The notes beneath the pieces were generated by a model. It was not told the origin of the DNA, did no database searches, and saw only the letters and a program-made list of their open reading frames with translations. A stretch of 22,819 nucleotides of DNA from Xylophilus ampelinus (GTDB lineage Bacteria; Pseudomonadota; Gammaproteobacteria; Burkholderiales; Burkholderiaceae_C): NCBI RefSeq assembly GCF_901875635.1, contig NZ_CABFMN010000138.1, positions 1 through 22,819 of the forward strand, read 5' to 3'. The position numbers and the translations under genes were made by a program. Every line of letters starts with the position of its first letter. The stretch's first letter is position 1. This document shows positions 14,335 to 22,770 of the stretch, piece by piece.

Positions 14335-14400
14335 CGACATTCTGCGGATAGCGGTCCGCCGGCCACATCCCTACATTGGCTGTTTGCAAGGAGCGAACCT

Positions 14401-15294
14401 ATGCAGGCCATCACCAGCCGCACCCGGAACATCGTCTACCGCACCCGCGGGCACGGCCATGGCGCGATCACGCGACTCATGAGTCCCTCCGGTCTGGGCG
14501 AGAGCCTGAAGCCCTTCGTCTTTCTGGACATCTTCAACATGGAGCGTCCGATGCTCGACGCGATGCGCGCCGGTGCCGGCATGGCCATTCACCCGCACTC
14601 GGGAATCGCCACCGTGACCGTGCTCACCGAAGGGCAGTTGGAGTTCGACGACCCGTCGTCCGGCACGGGCACGCTGTCGTACGGCGGTGTCGAATTCATG
14701 CGCGCAGGCAACGGTGTATGGCACGGCAAGGAACTGACGCCTGGCGATGTGTCGTTCGTGCAGGGATTCCAGCTTTGGGTCGCCCTGCCTCCGGAACTCG
14801 AGAACGGCGAGCCGGAAAGTCGCTACCTCGAGCCGAAGGACGTTCCGGCCGCAGGACCTGCCCGCGTCATTCTCGGGGAGCATGCCGGCGTGCGCAGCTC
14901 GACGGCATTTCCCGCCGGCACCAACTACCTGCTGGTCACGTTGAAGGCCGGAGAACCGTGGACCTATCAACCGCCCGCCGGGCAGACGGTCGGCTGGCTG
15001 GCCGTGGCCAAGGGTGTGCTGCAGGCCGACGTGCCGGTGCATGCGGGCGACCTGGTGATCTTCGAGGATGGCGAGGGCGCGATCACCGTGCAGGCAGGAC
15101 CGGACGGCGACGTCGTGTTCGTGCTGGGCTCGGCGGTCCCGCATCCTCACGAACTGCATCTGGGCAACTATTCGGTGCACACGAGTGAGCAGGCGCTGGA
15201 GGCCGGCGAGCGTCGCATCGAAGAACTGCGTCAGCGCCTGGTTGCGGCGGGCAACCGCCGCACGCGCACCGGCAACGTGCCGGTCTTCCGCTGA
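14401..15294 (+). CDS. Pirin-family protein
   Basis: A 297-aa bicupin. The pirin metal site motif is at His64 and His66 (AIHPHSGIATVT) and His108 (GVWHGKEL). In the human protein the fourth ligand is a Glu two residues after the third His; here that place is Lys110, with Glu111 next to it. Pirins bind iron and some oxidise quercetin; others have unclear roles in redox sensing. The second cupin is seen in PPAGQTVGWLAVAKGVLQADV. AAGGAG stands seven bases before the ATG. Pirin genes often accompany LysR regulators and isochorismatase-like hydrolases, as here; it is convergent with the LysR gene with only 25 bases between stops. Confidence 0.92.
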   Translation: MQAITSRTRNIVYRTRGHGHGAITRLMSPSGLGESLKPFVFLDIFNMERPMLDAMRAGAGMAIHPHSGIATVTVLTEGQLEFDDPSSGTGTLSYGGVEFMRAGNGVWHGKELTPGDVSFVQGFQLWVALPPELENGEPESRYLEPKDVPAAGPARVILGEHAGVRSSTAFPAGTNYLLVTLKAGEPWTYQPPAGQTVGWLAVAKGVLQADVPVHAGDLVIFEDGEGAITVQAGPDGDVVFVLGSAVPHPHELHLGNYSVHTSEQALEAGERRIEELRQRLVAAGNRRTRTGNVPVFR

Positions 15295-15319
15295 AGGATC
15301 GCCCGGCCTCGACAGCGAC

Positions 15320-16201
15320 TCAGGCGCCGGGAAGAGGCTGGTCGCAGTACTCGATCAGGAGTTCGGTCAGGACGCGGATCTTCCTTGCCGGGTGCTGGCC
15401 AGGCGGTCGGACGACATAGGCGCCGGCCGGGGGAGGCGGATGGCGCGTCATGACCGGCACCAGCGCCCCGGAGGCCACATGTTCGTGGGTAAGCCAGTCC
15501 GGCAGGTACGCGATGCCGAGCCCGGCGACCGCAGCGGCGACCAGCGCGATGCCGTTGTCGGCCTTGAATCGTCCCTGGGGCCGCACCGTGATGACCTTGT
15601 CGCCATCCACGAGCTGCCAGGCCTCGGTGCCCTGCATCAGGGCCTCGTGATCGGCGAGCTGCGCCGGCGTCTCCGGTGCGCCGTGGGCCATGACGTACGC
15701 CGGGCTTGCCACGAGCTTGCCGTGGACTGGGCCGACACGCCGTGCGATCAGGTTCGAGTCCTCCAGATAGCCCACCCGTATCGCACAGTCGAAGCCATCG
15801 GCAATGAGGTCGACGAAACGGTCGCTGTAGCAGGTCTGGATGTGCAGCTGCGGATGGCGCCGTGCCATCTCGGCCAGCAAGGGCGCGAAGTGCGAGGGGC
15901 CGAACGTGAGCGGCGCAGCGATCCGCAGGCGCCCCCGCAGCTCGCCGGCCGGCAGAAGGGTTTCCCTGGCCAGGTCGATCTCGGCGCAGATCCTGGCGGC
16001 ATGGTCCCGGAACGTGGCGCCAGCTTCCGTGAGCGCCGCGCCGCGCGTGGACCGCGAAAGCAGTTGCACGCCGAGTTCCGCCTCGAGCCGGAAGAGGCGG
16101 CGGCTCACCATCGATTTCGATATCCCCAGGCGAGTGGCGGCAGCCGACACCCCACCGGCATGGGCGACTTCGACGAATGTGCGGAGGTCTTCGATGTCCA
16201 C
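15320..16201 (-). CDS. LysR-family transcriptional regulator
   Basis: A 293-aa LysR regulator of usual length. The helix-turn-helix is at about residues 16-36 (GGVSAAATRLGISKSMVSRR), followed by the linker helix and the periplasmic-binding-like effector domain. The GTG start at 16201 gives the standard N-terminus (DIEDLRTFVEVA) and has GAGGAA six bases upstream. It is divergent from the YcaC-like hydrolase gene; LysR proteins commonly control the divergent gene, here through the dyad at 16238-16254. Pirin, just beyond its 3' end, may be a second target. Confidence 0.94.
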   Translation of the reverse strand: MDIEDLRTFVEVAHAGGVSAAATRLGISKSMVSRRLFRLEAELGVQLLSRSTRGAALTEAGATFRDHAARICAEIDLARETLLPAGELRGRLRIAAPLTFGPSHFAPLLAEMARRHPQLHIQTCYSDRFVDLIADGFDCAIRVGYLEDSNLIARRVGPVHGKLVASPAYVMAHGAPETPAQLADHEALMQGTEAWQLVDGDKVITVRPQGRFKADNGIALVAAAVAGLGIAYLPDWLTHEHVASGALVPVMTRHPPPPAGAYVVRPPGQHPARKIRVLTELLIEYCDQPLPGA

Positions 16202-16237
16202 TTTGCGTTCCTCAAATGGCGACACAGATGTCCATCG

Positions 16238-16254
16238 GATGCTACTACCGCATC
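16238..16254. promoter_or_regulatory. Candidate LysR-box (T-N11-A dyad)
   Basis: GATGC and GCATC around seven bases contain the LysR consensus T-N11-A (T16240, A16252). It sits 36 bases upstream of the LysR start and about 95 bases before the YcaC-like start, the usual place for a LysR activation site. Confidence 0.5.
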
Positions 16255-16348
16255 GATACCTGCAACGCAATACTGCATCCAGCCGGCATCGCTGCCAGCA
16301 CATTGCCCCCCAACCCATGCCCCTGAAAAGGCAACCAAGGACCCATTG

Positions 16349-17002
16349 ATGACTTTTCGAAACGGCCTCGCTTCGCTCCTGCGTCCCGAAGACTCGGTGC
16401 TCGTGCTGATCGACCACCAGCCCTACCAACTGGCGAACGTGAACAGTCACGAGCCGCAGATGGTGGTCAACAACACCGTGGGTCTGGCCAAGGCCGCCAA
16501 GGCCTTCGCCGTGCCCACCATCCTGACGAGCGTGATCGCCGAGCGCGGCGGGCTTCTGTTCCCCCAGATCACCGACGTGTTCCCAGGCCAGGAGGTGATC
16601 GACCGCACCTTCATCAACACGTGGGAAGACCAGAAGGTGGTGGACGCCGTCAAGGCGACGGGCCGCAAGCAACTGATCATCGCGGGACTGTGGACCGAGG
16701 TGTGCGTTGCCATGCCGACCATCCAGGCCCTCGGCGAAGGCTGGGACGTGACGGTGGTCACCGATGCGTCGGGCGCCGTGTCGGTCGAAGCCCACCAGGT
16801 CGCCATCCAGCGCATGATCGCGGCCGGCGCGAACATGATGACCTGGCTGGCCGTCGCCGCCGAATGGCAGCGCGACTGGGCCCGCGCCGAGCAAGCGGCA
16901 GCGCTGACGAAGGTCATCACGCAGCATGCGGGCGGCAGCGGCATTGCCTATCTGTGGGAGCAGCAACTGCTCAACACGCCGGTGCCCGCCCAGGCGAAAT
17001 GA
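16349..17002 (+). CDS. YcaC-like isochorismatase-superfamily hydrolase
   Basis: A 217-aa cysteine hydrolase. Conserved points: Asp22 in VLIDHQPYQ, Arg86 in IDRTFINTWEDQ and the nucleophile Cys119 in GLWTEVCVAMP. The segment VVTDASGAVSVEAHQVAIQRM followed by MMTWLAVAAEWQRDW is typical of E. coli YcaC, whose octameric fold is known but whose natural substrate is not. AAGGA lies eight bases before the ATG. It is unrelated in detail to the RutB-like hydrolase at 1986. A conserved hairpin repeat begins 58 bases after its stop, in the sense orientation. Confidence 0.9.
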   Translation: MTFRNGLASLLRPEDSVLVLIDHQPYQLANVNSHEPQMVVNNTVGLAKAAKAFAVPTILTSVIAERGGLLFPQITDVFPGQEVIDRTFINTWEDQKVVDAVKATGRKQLIIAGLWTEVCVAMPTIQALGEGWDVTVVTDASGAVSVEAHQVAIQRMIAAGANMMTWLAVAAEWQRDWARAEQAAALTKVITQHAGGSGIAYLWEQQLLNTPVPAQAK

Positions 17003-17060
17003 TCCTTTCGTGACGACATCCGTGAGCACGCCATGTCGACGGATCACTTGCCGTTGAACT

Positions 17061-17152
17061 GATCACGCCGATGGCGTGCTCTGCGCAGCGAAATCAAGGA
17101 GGAGCCGAAGGCGGGGGACATTCGCGGAGCAGAGTGCGCCGTCGGCGTGATC
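17061..17152 (+). repeat. Conserved-core hairpin element, copy B
   Basis: A 24-position stem (17061-17084 with 17129-17152; 21 Watson-Crick and three G-U pairs on the plus strand, no mismatch) caps a 44-base apical part whose first 41 bases (17085-17125) are the shared core. The stem sequence is unrelated to that of copy A. The element lies between convergent YcaC-like and methyltransferase genes. Confidence 0.85.
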
Positions 17153-17194
17153 CCGCCCCAGCCCGTCGAACCCGCCCCAAAAGCGTGACGCCCG

Positions 17195-18442
17195 TCAAGC
17201 CGGCGGCTTGCCCCGCGCCGACCCGGCCACCATGTCGAACTTGAACAGCCGGCACTCGATCGGCCCGTTCCACATCGGCACGCGGCGCGATTCCTTCAGG
17301 CGCATCTTCTGCGGCAGCTTCAGGTCGGGCGTGAGCACCCAGGCGGTCCAGCCGGCGTAGTGCTTCTTCCAGTGCGTGGCCAGGCGCGGGAAGAAATCGC
17401 CCGCGTCGTCGCCGCCCTCGTCCTGCGCCACCTCGCGCGCGCCGGTGCGGCCGGGCGAGCCGGCGAAGCCGCCGACGGCGATGCGCTCGCCGTACGGCGG
17501 GTTGAGCACGATGACGCCCGACTCGGCCGGCGGCATGCGCTGCAGCGCGTCGCCGCCGCGCAGGTTGACGCGCTCGGCCACGCCGGCACGCTCGGCGTTG
17601 CGCTGCGCGAAGTCGACCATGCGGTGCGACACGTCACTGCCAAAAACCGCCACAGCGCCCGCCCCATCTGCGCGAGGCGCTTCGTTTTTGATAGCAGACC
17701 AGAGTTCGGCCCGGTGCGGCAGCAACTGCTCGAAGCCGAAGCGGCGCTGGCCGCCGGCGGGCATGCCGGCTGCGATCTGCGCGGCCTCGATGGCGATGGT
17801 GCCGCTGCCGCAGCAGGGGTCGTACAGCGGCGCATCGGCCACCTGGCCGGTCTCCGGGTCCCACCAGCCGCTGGCGGCCAGCATGGCGGCGGCCAGCGTT
17901 TCCTTGAGCGGCGCATCGCCCTTATCGACCCGCCAGCCGCGCTTGAACAGCGGCTCGCCGCTGGTGTCGATGTACAGCGTGACGTGCTCGGCCGTGAGGT
18001 GGGCGAACACGCGCACGTCGGGGCGCTGCGTCTCGATGCTGGGGCGCACGCCGCCGGCCTTGGCGCGGAAGCGGTCGGCAATGGCGTCCTTGATGCGCAG
18101 CGTGGCGAAGTTCAGGCTCTTGAGCGGGCTGCCGGTGGCGGTCGTCTCGATCTTGAAGGTCTGGCGCGGGGTGAACCAGATCTCCCACGCGACGCCGCTG
18201 GCGGCCTCGTACAGGTCCTGCTCGGCGCGGTAGGGCCGGTGCGCGAGCTCGACCAGCACGCGCTGCGCGAGGCGGCTCTTCAAGTTGAGCGCGAGCACGT
18301 CGCGCCAGGCGGCCCGCACGCGCACACCCGCACGCAGCACGCGCAGGTCGTCGCCGGCGCGGCCGGTGATGGCGTGGACCTCCTGGGCGAGGAAGTCTTC
18401 GACGCCGGCGGCGCAGGGCAGGAAAAGGGAGAGATCGTTCAC
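17195..18442 (-). CDS. THUMP-domain SAM-dependent RNA methyltransferase (RlmL-like)
   Basis: A 415-aa RNA N2-guanine methyltransferase, probably acting on 23S rRNA as does the RlmL half of E. coli RlmKL. The N-terminal part is a ferredoxin-like/THUMP domain (FLPCAAGVEDFLAQE to HVTLYIDTSGEPLFKRG). The catalytic domain has the SAM loop DPCCGSGTIAIEAA (208-221), motif FGSDVSHRMV (267-275) and the catalytic NPPYGERI (314-321). The GTG at 18442 gives the natural start (NDLSLFLP). A 44-bp repeat (17653-17696) encodes residues 249-264, between the helix ending HRAELW and the FGSD strand, where homologues need no such loop. Divergent from the histidine kinase gene. Confidence 0.9.
   Translation of the reverse strand: MNDLSLFLPCAAGVEDFLAQEVHAITGRAGDDLRVLRAGVRVRAAWRDVLALNLKSRLAQRVLVELAHRPYRAEQDLYEAASGVAWEIWFTPRQTFKIETTATGSPLKSLNFATLRIKDAIADRFRAKAGGVRPSIETQRPDVRVFAHLTAEHVTLYIDTSGEPLFKRGWRVDKGDAPLKETLAAAMLAASGWWDPETGQVADAPLYDPCCGSGTIAIEAAQIAAGMPAGGQRRFGFEQLLPHRAELWSAIKNEAPRADGAGAVAVFGSDVSHRMVDFAQRNAERAGVAERVNLRGGDALQRMPPAESGVIVLNPPYGERIAVGGFAGSPGRTGAREVAQDEGGDDAGDFFPRLATHWKKHYAGWTAWVLTPDLKLPQKMRLKESRRVPMWNGPIECRLFKFDMVAGSARGKPPA
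17653..17696 (-). repeat. Intragenic 44-bp repeat, copy in the RNA methyltransferase
   Basis: 34 of 44 bases match the copy in rpoN (21629-21672), on the same strand relative to the gene and in the same reading frame. The blocks CAGCGCCCGCCCC, TCTGCG and ATAGCA (plus strand) are identical. It encodes ADGAGA in both proteins. Confidence 0.75.
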
Positions 18443-18525
18443 GGGCGGCGGCCAAGGGGAGCAGGCGCCATTGTCGCCGTGCACGCGCCGCACGGGCTGC
18501 TCCCCTATAGTCCGACAGCCCCGCC

Positions 18526-20289
18526 ATGCGCACCGCCGAGCCCTCCTCTTCCTCCACCGACGCCACCGCGGACCGCTTCCTGGTCGAATGCGAGGTGCTC
18601 CGGCTGAGCACCCGGCCGCTGGGGCCGATCCTGGCGGTGCAGTTCCTGCTCAACGCCGGCGTGGCCGCGATCTTCGGCTGGCTCTACTCGCCCGTGCGAG
18701 CCGCGCTGTGGCTGGCCGGCATCGCGGCGGTGACGGTGATGCGGGGCTTCTTCCCGCAGCGGGTGCCGGACACTTTGACCCCCGAGACCCTGCGCCACGC
18801 ACAGCGCACCCACACGCTGCGCACCGGCATCTGGGAAGCGGCGCACGGCCTGGCCGGCGTGCTGCTCTTCAACGCCGCCGACCCCATGCACCAGCTGCTG
18901 CTGGGCCTGATCGTGATGGGCATGACGCTGTCGTCGGCCTTCTCGGTGTCCTTCCACACGCCGGCGGTGCGGCTGGCCATCACGCTGCTGATGGCGCCGG
19001 TGATCGCGATGGGCCTGGCTTTCGGCGCGCCGCCGATGGTGGCGGTGGCGCTGCTGGGCGTGCTGCTGCTGGCGCTGATGCTCAAGCAGGTGGGCAGCCA
19101 CAACCGCCAGCTCGAGGAGAACATCGGCCTGCGCCTGAACGCCCATGCGCTGCGCGAGCAGGCCCTGGCCGGCCTGCGCGATTCGCAGCAGGCCCAGGCC
19201 GAGCGGCTGCGCTTCTTCTCCGCCGCCAACCACGACCTGCGCCAGCCGGTGATGGCGATCGGCCTGCAGACGGTGGTGCTGCGCGAACAGCTGGACCAGG
19301 GCGCCCCCACCGCGGCGGTGCAGGGCACGGTGGCCGCGCTGGCCGACGCCCAGGCTGCGCTGGAGACGCTCACCCACCAGTTGCTGGAGATCGGCCGCAT
19401 CGAGGCCGGCGTCGAGGCGCTGGTGCGCGCCGCGGTGCCGCTCGCTGCGCTGCTGGCCGAGGTCGCGCGGCAGGCCGGCGGCACGCGCATCCACGTGCGC
19501 TGTCCGGCCGACGCCACGGCCTGGAGCGACGCCGTCGCGCTGCGCCGCATCCTGGCCAACCTGGTGGACAACGCCATCAAGTTCGCGCCGCGTGGGCGCA
19601 TCCTGCTCGCGGCGCGGCGACGCGCCGGTGCATGGCGCGTGGAGGTGCGCGATGGCGGCATCGGCATCGCGCCCGAGGCGCAGGCGCGCGTGTTCGGCGA
19701 TTTCGAGCAGGTGGGCAACGTCGAGCGCAACCTGCAGCGCGGCCATGGGCTGGGCCTGGGCGTGGTGCGCCGCCTGGCCGACCGGCTGGACCTGCGGATC
19801 ACGCTGCGCTCCGCGGCCGGGCGGGGTGCGGTGTTCGGTTTCACCGTGCCCGCGGCGCCGGCCGATGCGCCCGTGGCCGACCACCCCGCACTGCAGGAGC
19901 GGCCGCCGGCCGCGCCGCCGCAGGCACTGCGTCCCGGCATCGAGGTGCTGGTGGTGGAGGACAACGCCGTGGTCGCAGCCAGCCTGGTGGCGCTGCTGCG
20001 GCAGTGGTCGGCGCAGCCCCAGGTCTACGGCAGCGCGGCGGAGGCGCTGGCGCTGGCCGACCTGCGCCGCATCCAGGTCGCGCTGTGCGACATCCGGCTG
20101 CCGGGCGAGCTCGACGGCGTGGCGCTGGCCGAGCGGCTGCAGGCGCACCGGCCGGGCTTGGTCATCGCGCTGGTCTCGGCCGACATCGACGAGGCGACGC
20201 AGGCCCACGCCGGCGCGCGAGGCTGGCACGCGCTGCGCAAGCCGGTGCAGCCTTCGGCGTTGCGGGCGGTGCTGGCACTGGCCGGTTGA
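18526..20289 (+). CDS. Membrane hybrid sensor histidine kinase/response regulator
   Basis: A 587-aa inner-membrane sensor. About five or six hydrophobic helices occupy residues 35-187, without a sizeable periplasmic domain. A coiled linker then leads to the H-box FFSAANHDLRQPVMAI with His236, N-box LANLVDNAIKFAP (343-355), G1 DGGIGI (376-381) and G2 GHGLGLG (406-412). The C-terminal receiver has acidic VVEDN (476-480), phospho-acceptor Asp522 in CDIRLPG and Lys572 in LRKPV. There is no output domain and no adjacent DNA-binding response regulator, so a partner is elsewhere, or the receiver acts as a phosphate sink. TATAGT at 18506-18511 is a possible -10. Convergent with rpoN, 23 bases apart. 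The signal is unknown. Confidence 0.93.
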   Translation: MRTAEPSSSSTDATADRFLVECEVLRLSTRPLGPILAVQFLLNAGVAAIFGWLYSPVRAALWLAGIAAVTVMRGFFPQRVPDTLTPETLRHAQRTHTLRTGIWEAAHGLAGVLLFNAADPMHQLLLGLIVMGMTLSSAFSVSFHTPAVRLAITLLMAPVIAMGLAFGAPPMVAVALLGVLLLALMLKQVGSHNRQLEENIGLRLNAHALREQALAGLRDSQQAQAERLRFFSAANHDLRQPVMAIGLQTVVLREQLDQGAPTAAVQGTVAALADAQAALETLTHQLLEIGRIEAGVEALVRAAVPLAALLAEVARQAGGTRIHVRCPADATAWSDAVALRRILANLVDNAIKFAPRGRILLAARRRAGAWRVEVRDGGIGIAPEAQARVFGDFEQVGNVERNLQRGHGLGLGVVRRLADRLDLRITLRSAAGRGAVFGFTVPAAPADAPVADHPALQERPPAAPPQALRPGIEVLVVEDNAVVAASLVALLRQWSAQPQVYGSAAEALALADLRRIQVALCDIRLPGELDGVALAERLQAHRPGLVIALVSADIDEATQAHAGARGWHALRKPVQPSALRAVLALAG

Positions 20290-20312
20290 GTCGGGAAGTC
20301 CGAACCCGACCC

Positions 20313-21908
20313 CTACAGCGCCTTGCGCAGGTTGGCCGGCGCGATGCGCAGCGCCTCGCGGTACTTGGCGACGGTGCGCCGCGCGCATTCGATGCCCTGC
20401 TCCTTGAGCATCTCGGAGATCTGGCTGTCCGACAGGGGCTTCTTCGTGCTCTCGGAGCCGACGAACTGCTTGATGAGCGCCCGCACCGCCGTGCTCGACG
20501 CGTTGCCGCCGGTCTCGGTGCCCAGCGCGGAGCCGAAGAAGTACTTCAGCTCCACGGTGCCGAAGGGCGTGGACATGTACTTGGCGGTGGTCACCCGGCT
20601 GATGGTGGATTCGTGCAGGCCCAGCTCGTCGGCGATCTCGCGCAGCACCAGCGGGCGCATCGCCAGTTCGCCGTGCACGAAGAAGTTCTTCTGCCGCTCC
20701 ACGATGGCGTTGGACACGCGCAGGATGGTGTCGAAGCGCTGCTGGATGTTCTTGATGAACCAGCGCGCCTCCTGCAGCCGCTGGCTCAGCGCCTGGCTGC
20801 CCTCGCCCTTGTGCGACTTGAGCGCCCCGGCGTAGATGTCGTGCACGCGCAGGCGCGGCATCACGTCGGGGTTGAGCTGCACGCGGAACTTGATGTTCGT
20901 GCCGCGGCCGGTCCGGGTGACGATCACGTCGGGCACGACGATGTTGCGCTCGACGTCGACGAAGCGCCGGCCGGGCTTGGGCTCCAGCCGTGCGATCAGC
21001 TGCATGGCCTGGCGCACCTCATCCTCGGTGCCGCGCGCCAGCGTGGCCAGGCGCCGGAAGTCGCGCTTGGCCAGCAGCTCCATCGGCTGCTTGCAGATGG
21101 CCAGCGCCACCTTGCGCACGTCGGCGGCTTCGGGGTCGCCCGCGTCCTCTTCGGCACCGGCGCGCAGCTGGATCGCCAGGCATTCGCCCAGGTCGCGCGC
21201 GCCGACGCCCACCGGTTCCAGGCTCTGCAGCAGGCCGAGCGCGACCTGGAAGTGGTGCACCAGGTCGTCGAACTGGTCGTTGTCGTCGCCGGCCAGGCCG
21301 GAAGCCAGCGCGGGCAGCGAGTCCTCGAGGTAGCCGTCGTCGTTGAGCGATTCGATCAAGAAGCGCAGCGCGGCCGAGTCTTCGGGCGACAGGCGCAGCG
21401 ACAGCGCCTGCCGGTGCAGGAAGGCCTGCAGCGATTCCTGGCTGCGCGCCAGCTCGGTCGCATCGGCGCGCTCGTCGTCGCCGCTGTTGTTGTTGCGGGC
21501 CGGCGCGTCGCCGCCCCACTCGGAATCGTCGGGCGCAAGGTCGACCGTGCCGTCGCCGTCCCAATCGGGCTCCGGCGCTTCACCCTCGACCGCGTCGGTC
21601 ACCGGGGATTCCGTGTCGTTCTGGCCCGCAGCGCCCGCCCCGTCTGCGGGAGCAGCTATGGAATTCATAGCAAACTCGCCGCCATCCTCACGCTCTTCGC
21701 GCGGCGCAGGCGTGTCGGCCGCTTCGACGCCGAACTCCTCGCGCGGCGCCTCCTCGTTCAGGCGCTCGAGGAAGGGGTTGTCGTCGAGCATCTGCTCGAC
21801 TTCCTGGCTGAGTTCGAGCGTGGACAGTTGCAGCAGCCGGATCGACTGCTGCAGCTGCGGTGTGAGCGCGAGGTGCTGCGAGACGCGCAGCGACAGGCCT
21901 TGCTTCAC
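20313..21908 (-). CDS. rpoN: RNA polymerase sigma-54 factor RpoN
   Basis: The alternative sigma factor for nitrogen-related and other promoters (531 aa). Region I is the glutamine-rich N-terminus (KQGLSLRVSQHLALTPQLQQ), then an acidic linker, the core-binding region, the HTH (ELGLHESTISRVTTAKY) and the RpoN box ARRTVAKYRE near the C-terminus. The GTG at 21908 gives the natural start and has GGGAGG nine bases upstream. It is longer than usual (about 480-500) because the acidic region II (residues 52-150) is expanded and includes the 44-bp repeat that encodes ADGAGA (residues 79-94). It lies 67 bases after lptB, the conserved order in proteobacteria; the usual following gene hpf/raiA is absent, replaced by the convergent histidine kinase. 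Confidence 0.97.
   Translation of the reverse strand: MKQGLSLRVSQHLALTPQLQQSIRLLQLSTLELSQEVEQMLDDNPFLERLNEEAPREEFGVEAADTPAPREEREDGGEFAMNSIAAPADGAGAAGQNDTESPVTDAVEGEAPEPDWDGDGTVDLAPDDSEWGGDAPARNNNSGDDERADATELARSQESLQAFLHRQALSLRLSPEDSAALRFLIESLNDDGYLEDSLPALASGLAGDDNDQFDDLVHHFQVALGLLQSLEPVGVGARDLGECLAIQLRAGAEEDAGDPEAADVRKVALAICKQPMELLAKRDFRRLATLARGTEDEVRQAMQLIARLEPKPGRRFVDVERNIVVPDVIVTRTGRGTNIKFRVQLNPDVMPRLRVHDIYAGALKSHKGEGSQALSQRLQEARWFIKNIQQRFDTILRVSNAIVERQKNFFVHGELAMRPLVLREIADELGLHESTISRVTTAKYMSTPFGTVELKYFFGSALGTETGGNASSTAVRALIKQFVGSESTKKPLSDSQISEMLKEQGIECARRTVAKYREALRIAPANLRKAL
21629..21672 (-). repeat. Intragenic 44-bp repeat, copy in rpoN
   Basis: Partner of the copy at 17653-17696. In this copy one end forms a perfect hairpin, GCTATG-AATTC-CATAGC. 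It encodes part of the disordered acidic linker of RpoN, residues 79-94. Confidence 0.75.
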
Positions 21909-21975
21909 GAAGCAACGCCTCCCACCGGGTCCAATGGCCAGTCGGTCACGAGCGAAATCGGCATGCCGACCCCGG

Positions 21976-22770
21976 TCACATTCGGAAGTGCTCGCCGAGG
22001 TACACGCGTCGGACCTCGGCGTTGTCGACGATCTCCGATGGCGTGCCTTGTGCCAGCACTTGCCCGTCGCTGATGATGAAGGCGTGGTCGCAGATGCCCA
22101 GCGTCTCACGCACGTTGTGGTCGGTGATGAGCACGCCGATGCCGCGCTCCTTCAGGAAGCTGATGATCCGCTGGATCTCGATCACCGCGATCGGGTCGAT
22201 GCCGGCGAAGGGCTCGTCCAGCAGGATGAAGCGCGGCTGCGTGGCCAGGGCGCGTGCGATCTCGACGCGGCGGCGCTCGCCGCCCGACAGCGCCAGCGCG
22301 GGCGAATCGCGCAGATGGTCCACGCGCAGGTCGGACAGCAGCTCGGTCAGCCGCTCCTCGATCCGTGCCTTGGCCAACGGCACCGGGCGGCCGCGCTCGT
22401 CGGTCTCGGTCTGCAGTTCCAGCACGGCGCGCACGTTCTCCTCGACGCTGAGCTTGCGGAAGATCGAGGCTTCCTGCGGCAGGTACGACAGGCCCATGCG
22501 CGCGCGGCGGTGGATGGGCATGTGGGCGATGGGTTCGCCGTCGATGGTGATCTCGCCGGCGTCGGCGCGCACGAGGCCCACGATCATGTAGAACGACGTG
22601 GTCTTGCCCGCGCCGTTGGGGCCCAGCAGCCCGACCACTTCGCCCTTCTGCACGTCGAGCGAGACGTCCTTGACCACCTTGCGGCTGCCGTAGGTCTTCT
22701 GCAGGCCGCGCGCTTCCAGGCGGCTGCCGGCCACCCCCTTGTCGGCCCCGGGAATCACCGCCTCGATCAC
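21976..22770 (-). CDS. lptB: LPS export ABC transporter ATPase LptB
   Basis: The cytoplasmic ATPase that powers lipopolysaccharide transport through LptB2FG (264 aa). Walker [12 protein letters not shown]-loop [18 protein letters not shown] (typical of LptB), signature [15 protein letters not shown], Walker [16 protein letters not shown] and the H-loop TDHNVRETL are all present. The GTG at 22770 overlaps the lptA stop in GTGA, which supports this start; it gives about 18 residues before the conserved [11 protein letters not shown], a little longer than E. coli LptB. rpoN follows, the common lptA-lptB-rpoN arrangement. Confidence 0.97.
   Translation of the reverse strand: MIEAVIPGADKGVAGSRLEARGLQKTYGSRKVVKDVSLDVQKGEVVGLLGPNGAGKTTSFYMIVGLVRADAGEITIDGEPIAHMPIHRRARMGLSYLPQEASIFRKLSVEENVRAVLELQTETDERGRPVPLAKARIEERLTELLSDLRVDHLRDSPALALSGGERRRVEIARALATQPRFILLDEPFAGIDPIAVIEIQRIISFLKERGIGVLITDHNVRETLGICDHAFIISDGQVLAQGTPSEIVDNAEVRRVYLGEHFRM

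Noticed and set aside
18285..22073. A plus-strand open frame of over 1200 codons across the kinase and rpoN
   Set aside because: It overlaps two well-supported genes in other frames, contains no recognisable domain, and has the low-complexity composition of GC-driven shadows.
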